Shown in pieces: positions 6,993 to 10,486 of a stretch of DNA of 10,486 nt (positions within the stretch are counted from its first letter, which is position 1; the number at the start of each line of letters is the position of its first letter). This DNA comes from MGR-bin208 sp043779285 (GTDB taxonomy: Bacteria; Bacteroidota; Bacteroidia; Chitinophagales; Chitinophagaceae). The stretch spans positions 1 to 10,486 of the forward strand of contig JAYWEL010000133.1 of NCBI GenBank assembly GCA_043779285.1. Reading direction: 5' to 3'. The notes under the pieces were generated by a model. It did no database searches. It saw nothing but the letters and a program-made list of their open reading frames with translations, and had not been told where the DNA came from. The translations under genes and the position numbers were made by a program.

Positions 6993-7781
6993 ATGCCAAA
7001 CCTGTTTTATTATATTCTTGGATCTATTTTTATTTTGTTGATTCTTCTTTATTTTTTCCAGGAAAAATTCATTTTTAAACCGGAAAAACTGAAACAGGAT
7101 TTTATATTCAACTATGATATTCCTTTCCGGGAATATTATTTTGAAACGGCCCCCAAAGTAAGCATAAATGCACTCCATTTTTTTCGGGAAAAACCCAATG
7201 GGTTAATTCTGTATTTTCATGGCAATAGCCGAAGCATCAAAGGATGGGCAAAATATGCACGGGATTTTTATCGTTATAATTATGATGTTGTGTTGGTAGA
7301 CTATCGTGGGTTTGGGAAAAGTACGGGCAAGCGCAGTGAAAAAGAATTATTAAAAGATATGCAGTTTATTTATGACAAATTGCTTGCACAATATCCCGAG
7401 GACCACCTGATTGTTTATGGAAGAAGCATGGGCAGCGGCTTTGCTGCCAAAATTGCGGCAGACAACAATCCACGGTATCTTATTCTGGATTCGCCCTATT
7501 ACAATTTCACCAGAGTAGTTGAACGATTTCTCCCTTTTTTACCGGTACGGTTTGTACTTCGTTTTCACCTGCGCACCGACAAATGGCTGCTAACCGTAAA
7601 TTGTCACACCTATATCATTCATGGCGACAAAGACCGGCTGATTCCTATACGGCACAGTTTGGAATTACAAAAAATCAATCCCCGAAAAATAACTTTAATA
7701 CGCATTGAAGGAGGTGGTCATAATAATCTTCCTTCGTTTAACGTGTATCATAATTTCATCCGCGACATTTTAAAAGAATAA
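6993..7781 (+). CDS. Membrane-anchored alpha/beta hydrolase (first of tandem pair)
   Basis: This 262-residue serine hydrolase has one N-terminal membrane helix (about residues 5-22). The alpha/beta fold resembles ABHD12/13 and BEM46-type proteins: LYFHGN oxyanion segment (73-78), VDYRGFGKSTGK (102-113), nucleophile elbow YGRSMGSG with Ser145, HGDKDRLIP with Asp214 and GGGHNNL with His243. The triad is complete. The family acts as esterases, lipases or thioesterases on acyl groups; the substrate here is unknown. The N-terminal tail before the helix has no charged residues, so which side of the membrane the domain faces is not decided by charge. It lies 57 bp after the rhodanese gene and 46 bp before a diverged paralogue of the same architecture, consistent with tandem duplication. 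The start at ATG 6993 places the helix at the very N-terminus as in the paralogue. Confidence 0.93.
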   Translation: MPNLFYYILGSIFILLILLYFFQEKFIFKPEKLKQDFIFNYDIPFREYYFETAPKVSINALHFFREKPNGLILYFHGNSRSIKGWAKYARDFYRYNYDVVLVDYRGFGKSTGKRSEKELLKDMQFIYDKLLAQYPEDHLIVYGRSMGSGFAAKIAADNNPRYLILDSPYYNFTRVVERFLPFLPVRFVLRFHLRTDKWLLTVNCHTYIIHGDKDRLIPIRHSLELQKINPRKITLIRIEGGGHNNLPSFNVYHNFIRDILKE

Positions 7782-7816
7782 AAAGCCAACATTTTTTATA
7801 GATAAATAAGTATCGA

Positions 7817-7824
7817 TATTTTTG
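7817..7824 (+). promoter_or_regulatory. Bacteroidota -7 element directly before second hydrolase
   Basis: TATTTTTG exactly matches TAnnTTTG and ends only 3 nt before the ATG at 7828. A T-run (TTTTTT, 7792-7797) sits about 19 bp upstream at the -33 position. With usual spacing the message would begin at or within a few bases of the start codon, giving a leaderless or nearly leaderless transcript. Confidence 0.45.
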
Positions 7825-7827
7825 CGC

Positions 7828-8640
7828 ATGAATAAAAAGAAAAATTGGAAGCGGATTCTTACTATTTCGTTTTTAATATATACACTGGTTGGAATTGCCT
7901 TCTATTCTTTACAGGACCGCATCCTTTTTCACCCGGTGAGCCTGAATAAATATCATAACTATGGTTTTACAGAAAAGCATAAAGAGATAAACATCCCATT
8001 GACCCATGAATCAAACTTAAACATTGTTCAGTTTTTAAGTACCGATAGCGTTACACGGGGTGTTGTTTTATATTTTCATGGAAACAAAAACAATATATCC
8101 TGGTACGAAAAATACACCCCCCATTTTACACATAACGGGTATGAAGTCTGGATGATCGATTACCCCGGTTACGGCAAAAGTTCTGGTAAATTATCCGAGC
8201 AGATACTTTATGATTGGGCGTTGAAATTGTACAAAATTTCACGGGGAAGATTTTCTCCCGAAAATATTATTATCTATGGGAAAAGTATGGGAACCGGTAT
8301 CGCTGCACAACTGGCCTCGGTAAGAGATTGCAAGAGATTGATCTTGGAAACTCCTTATTATAGTATGCATTCTTTATTTTCAAAATACAGCCCCATCTAT
8401 CCGGTAAGCTTGATGCTGAAGTATGAATTACCTACTTACAAATACCTGGAAAAAGTAACGGCTCCGGTAAGTTTTTTTCACGGAACCAATGATTGGATAA
8501 TCCCATACAGTAATGCTTCCAGGCTAAAAGAAAAACTAAAACCGATTGATGAATTCATCAGCATAAAAGGAGGAAGCCACAATAATTTGTATGATTATCC
8601 ACTGATGATAAAAAAAATAGATTCTTTATTGAAGTTGTAA
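7828..8640 (+). CDS. Membrane-anchored alpha/beta hydrolase (second of tandem pair)
   Basis: This 270-residue protein repeats the architecture of the preceding gene. It has a basic N-terminus (MNKKKNWKR), one membrane helix (about residues 10-27), then an alpha/beta hydrolase domain with LYFHGN (81-86), IDYPGYGKSSGKLSE (110-124), YGKSMGTG with Ser153, HGTNDWIIP with Asp222 and GGSHNNL with His251. The triad is complete. The basic tail ahead of the helix suggests the N-terminus is inside and the catalytic domain faces the periplasm (inference from the positive-inside rule). The two hydrolases share nearly all motif positions but differ widely between them, so the duplication is old or the substrates differ. 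ATG 7828 is chosen; a TTG two codons earlier lies inside the TATTTTTG element and is rejected. Its stop is 9 bp from the convergent ldcA stop. The substrate is unknown. Confidence 0.93.
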   Translation: MNKKKNWKRILTISFLIYTLVGIAFYSLQDRILFHPVSLNKYHNYGFTEKHKEINIPLTHESNLNIVQFLSTDSVTRGVVLYFHGNKNNISWYEKYTPHFTHNGYEVWMIDYPGYGKSSGKLSEQILYDWALKLYKISRGRFSPENIIIYGKSMGTGIAAQLASVRDCKRLILETPYYSMHSLFSKYSPIYPVSLMLKYELPTYKYLEKVTAPVSFFHGTNDWIIPYSNASRLKEKLKPIDEFISIKGGSHNNLYDYPLMIKKIDSLLKL

Positions 8641-8649
8641 TGCAGAAAC

Positions 8650-9561
8650 TTATTTTTCTTTCAGAATAACTTTATTTTTGCTCACAGTCAGTTCATAATT
8701 CATCCCCACTTTCAAAGCATAGTTTTCTTTTTCATGACTTACCGGAAAATTGAAACAAACCGGATAACTGTATTCCTTAACTATAGATGAAATAATCTCT
8801 GATACATTTTTTCCAAAAGGTCTTTCCGTGTCTTTACAATCTGTAAATCCACCAATGACCATCCCTTTCAATTTATCCAGTTTTCCTGATCTCTTTAATT
8901 GATGCATCATCCGGTCGATACTGTATAGCTGTTCATCAATCTCTTCCAGGAAAAGAATTTTTCCTTTCGTTTTGATGTCTGATTTTGTACCTATTAAATG
9001 TACCAGCAAGGATAGGTTACCGCCAACCAGTATTCCTTCTTCTTTTCCCAACCTGTTATATTCAACTGATGCAATTTGATAATTCCCTTTTTTGCCTGCC
9101 AAAGCTTTTTTCAATGAAAGAACATATTCATTCTTCTCTTCGCCTCCATTAAATGCATTGGCCATGGCAGCATGCAAGGTTGGTATTGCAAATTGCGAAT
9201 AGATATGCGCATGCAAAACAGTAATATCACTGAACCCGATAATCCATTTCGGATTTTTTTTGAATTTTTTAAAATCCAACACATCAATAATTCTTGTCAT
9301 CCCATAACCACCCCGTGCACATAAAATGGCTTTTACATTTTCATCATCCAGCATTTGCTGAAACTCAAGAAGCCTTTCTTCATCCGTACCCGAAAAATAG
9401 TTTTTCGATTTCCCACCTACTGTTTGCCCCAACTTAACCAAATAGCCCCATGACTTTAATGCAGCAACACTAGAAGCCGTTTTACTTTTTTCCATAAAAC
9501 CAGAAGGACAAACCAAGCCGATTGTATCGCCTTTTTTTAAATATGCCGGAATTTTTCCCAT
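8650..9561 (-). CDS. ldcA: Muramoyltetrapeptide (LD-) carboxypeptidase, peptidase family S66
   Basis: This 303-residue enzyme of the LdcA/MccF fold has no signal peptide, so it acts in the cytoplasm. Family members remove the terminal D-Ala from murein tetrapeptides during cell-wall recycling. Motifs seen are IPAYLKKGDTIGLVCPSG at the N-terminus, ARGGYGMTRI (residues 82-91), IGFSD with the nucleophile Ser111, GGNLSLL (180-186), LFLEEIDEQLYSIDRM with catalytic Glu near 206, and PVSHEKENYAL with His276. The Ser-Glu-His triad is complete and the length is normal. The start is placed at ATG 9559-9561 because LdcA proteins begin close to the IPxYLKKGD motif. A start at 9591 would add ten residues and overlaps a TATGTTTG promoter element. 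A MccF-like role in resistance to peptide-nucleotide antibiotics uses the same fold and cannot be excluded, but LdcA is the more likely role. Confidence 0.93.
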   Translation of the reverse strand: MGKIPAYLKKGDTIGLVCPSGFMEKSKTASSVAALKSWGYLVKLGQTVGGKSKNYFSGTDEERLLEFQQMLDDENVKAILCARGGYGMTRIIDVLDFKKFKKNPKWIIGFSDITVLHAHIYSQFAIPTLHAAMANAFNGGEEKNEYVLSLKKALAGKKGNYQIASVEYNRLGKEEGILVGGNLSLLVHLIGTKSDIKTKGKILFLEEIDEQLYSIDRMMHQLKRSGKLDKLKGMVIGGFTDCKDTERPFGKNVSEIISSIVKEYSYPVCFNFPVSHEKENYALKVGMNYELTVSKNKVILKEK

Positions 9562-9584
9562 ACTGCAATTTATATATTCAAAGC

Positions 9585-9592
9585 CAAACATA
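9585..9592 (-). promoter_or_regulatory. Bacteroidota -7 promoter element for ldcA
   Basis: TATGTTTG on the minus strand is an exact TAnnTTTG match 23 bp upstream of the chosen ldcA start at 9561. It overlaps the alternative ATG at 9591, which favours the shorter protein. A CGTTTA sequence (9612-9617) lies about 19 bp upstream at the -33 position. Confidence 0.45.
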
Positions 9593-9635
9593 ATATCACA
9601 AAATGATGAATTAAACGATGCTCATCGCTTTGTAT

Positions 9636-9643
9636 TAACTTTG
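9636..9643 (+). promoter_or_regulatory. Bacteroidota -7 promoter element for metG
   Basis: TAACTTTG exactly matches TAnnTTTG and lies 26 bp before the metG ATG, leaving a leader of roughly 20 nt. The upstream half lies in the same about 45 bp used by the divergent ldcA promoter. That stretch contains CGATGCTCATCG (9616-9627), a dyad with 5-bp arms. Confidence 0.5.
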
Positions 9644-9669
9644 CCGTCGTATTTTCAGAAATATTTAAT

Positions 9670-10486
9670 ATGAGTAATTCATTCAACAGATATTTGGTTA
9701 CAGCTGCTTTACCCTATGCCAATGGCCCTGTACACATTGGTCACCTTGCCGGTTGTTATCTTCCTGCAGATATTTATACACGTTATCAAAGGGCCCGGAA
9801 AAGAGACATCAAATTTGTATGTGGCAGCGATGAACATGGCGTACCCATTACTATTCGTGCCTTGAAGGAAGGCATAACGCCCCAACAGGTTGTAGATAAA
9901 TACCACGCATTAATTAAAGAAAGTTTTAATCAGATGGGCATTTCTTTTGATATCTATTCCCGTACTTCCAATAAAATTCATCATGATACAGCTTCAGATT
10001 TTTTTAAAAAATTGTATGAAGACGGACAGTTTGAAGAAAAAGAAACCGAACAATATTTTGATGAAAACGCCAATGTTTTTTTAGCAGACCGATATATTTC
10101 GGGGACTTGTCCAATTTGTTCGAACAGCAATGCATTTGGCGATCAATGTGAAAAATGCGGATCTACTTTAAGTCCGGAACAATTGATCAATCCGAAAAGC
10201 ACATTAAGTGATGCGGTTCCCATAAAAAAGAAAACCAAGCACTGGTATTTTCCTTTAAATAAATATGAACCCTGGCTGAAAGAATGGATCATTGAAGGAC
10301 ATAAAGAATGGAAGAATAACGTATATGGACAGTGCAAAAGCTGGCTCGACAACGGCTTGCAGCCACGTGCCATGACCCGCGACAGCAACTGGGGCGTAAA
10401 CGTCCCCCTGCCGGATGCAGAAGGAAAAGTTTTGTATGTATGGTTTGATGCACCTATCGGCTATATAAGTGCCACCAAAGAATTGA
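9670..10486 (+). CDS. metG: Methionyl-tRNA synthetase, N-terminal part (3' end outside window)
   Basis: MetG charges tRNA-Met, including the initiator, in the cytoplasm. The visible 272 residues begin at ATG 9670 with RYLVTAALPYANGPVHIGHL, which carries the class I HIGH signature at 22-25. Then come KFVCGSDEHGVPI (48-60), the metal-binding insert CPIC (147-150) and CEKCG (160-164), giving four Cys ligands of one zinc knuckle, WLDNGLQPRAMTRD, and near the end LYVWFDAPIGYISATKE, a conserved catalytic-core segment. The knuckle arrangement places it in the MetG type that binds zinc. Full-length Bacteroidota MetG is usually near 690 residues, so the KMSKS motif and anticodon-binding domain are beyond the window. 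The frame is open at the edge, with no internal stop. It is divergent from ldcA. Confidence 0.97.
   Translation, partial: MSNSFNRYLVTAALPYANGPVHIGHLAGCYLPADIYTRYQRARKRDIKFVCGSDEHGVPITIRALKEGITPQQVVDKYHALIKESFNQMGISFDIYSRTSNKIHHDTASDFFKKLYEDGQFEEKETEQYFDENANVFLADRYISGTCPICSNSNAFGDQCEKCGSTLSPEQLINPKSTLSDAVPIKKKTKHWYFPLNKYEPWLKEWIIEGHKEWKNNVYGQCKSWLDNGLQPRAMTRDSNWGVNVPLPDAEGKVLYVWFDAPIGYISATKEL

Noticed and set aside
7822..7827. TTG start two codons before the second hydrolase ATG
   Set aside because: The TTG is part of the TATTTTTG promoter element, and a normal ATG follows at 7828.
9562..9591. Longer ldcA start at ATG 9591
   Set aside because: The ten extra residues (MFGFEYINCS) precede the usual LdcA N-terminus, and the ATG overlaps a TATGTTTG promoter element. 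The shorter start is preferred, though not proven.

Overview
This window looks like an ordinary chromosomal stretch from a Bacteroidota bacterium, probably of the Chitinophagaceae/Sphingobacteriia type. Three things point there. The DNA is visibly AT-rich. Start codons mostly lack a Shine-Dalgarno sequence, and several are preceded by the Bacteroidota -7 promoter element TAnnTTTG (1826-1833 minus, 4598-4605 plus, 7817-7824 plus, 9585-9592 minus, 9636-9643 plus). The gene set also fits: stand-alone DsbD-alpha proteins, a DUF6427-like membrane protein, and Kup with a small rhodanese. The genus cannot be fixed from sequence reading alone.

The left half (1-4398) is all on the minus strand. In transcription order it holds a 508-residue exported protein of unknown function (2872-4398), a polytopic membrane protein 21 bp downstream (1861-2850), purQ with its own promoter (1110-1787), a small exported DsbD-alpha domain protein with a CX4C pair (533-982), a hairpin terminator (475-506), and the first 153 codons of a second DsbD-alpha-like protein (1-460) that runs off the left edge and has lost both redox cysteines.

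A divergent 265-bp control region (4399-4663) separates this half from a plus-strand set. That set is the potassium transporter kup (4664-6652), a single-domain rhodanese overlapping it by 20 nt (6633-6935), and two tandem diverged membrane-anchored alpha/beta hydrolases (6993-7781 and 7828-8640). The kup upstream region carries a perfect 14-bp inverted repeat and three copies of AACCTAA, two of them exactly 11 bp apart, over the expected -33 region. The second hydrolase meets the minus-strand LD-carboxypeptidase gene ldcA (8650-9561) tail to tail, with only 9 bp between stop codons. ldcA and the truncated metG (methionyl-tRNA synthetase, 9670-10486) are divergently transcribed from a short shared promoter region.

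Functionally this is mostly housekeeping: purine synthesis, K+ uptake, murein recycling, tRNA charging and extracytoplasmic thiol chemistry. No mobile element, CRISPR array, tRNA, rRNA or defence island was seen. I found no clear new system. The items most worth a second look are the cysteine-less DsbD-alpha paralogue beside a cysteine-bearing one, the repeat-rich candidate operator before kup, the kup/rhodanese overlap, and the unknown exported protein paired with a DUF6427-like membrane protein.
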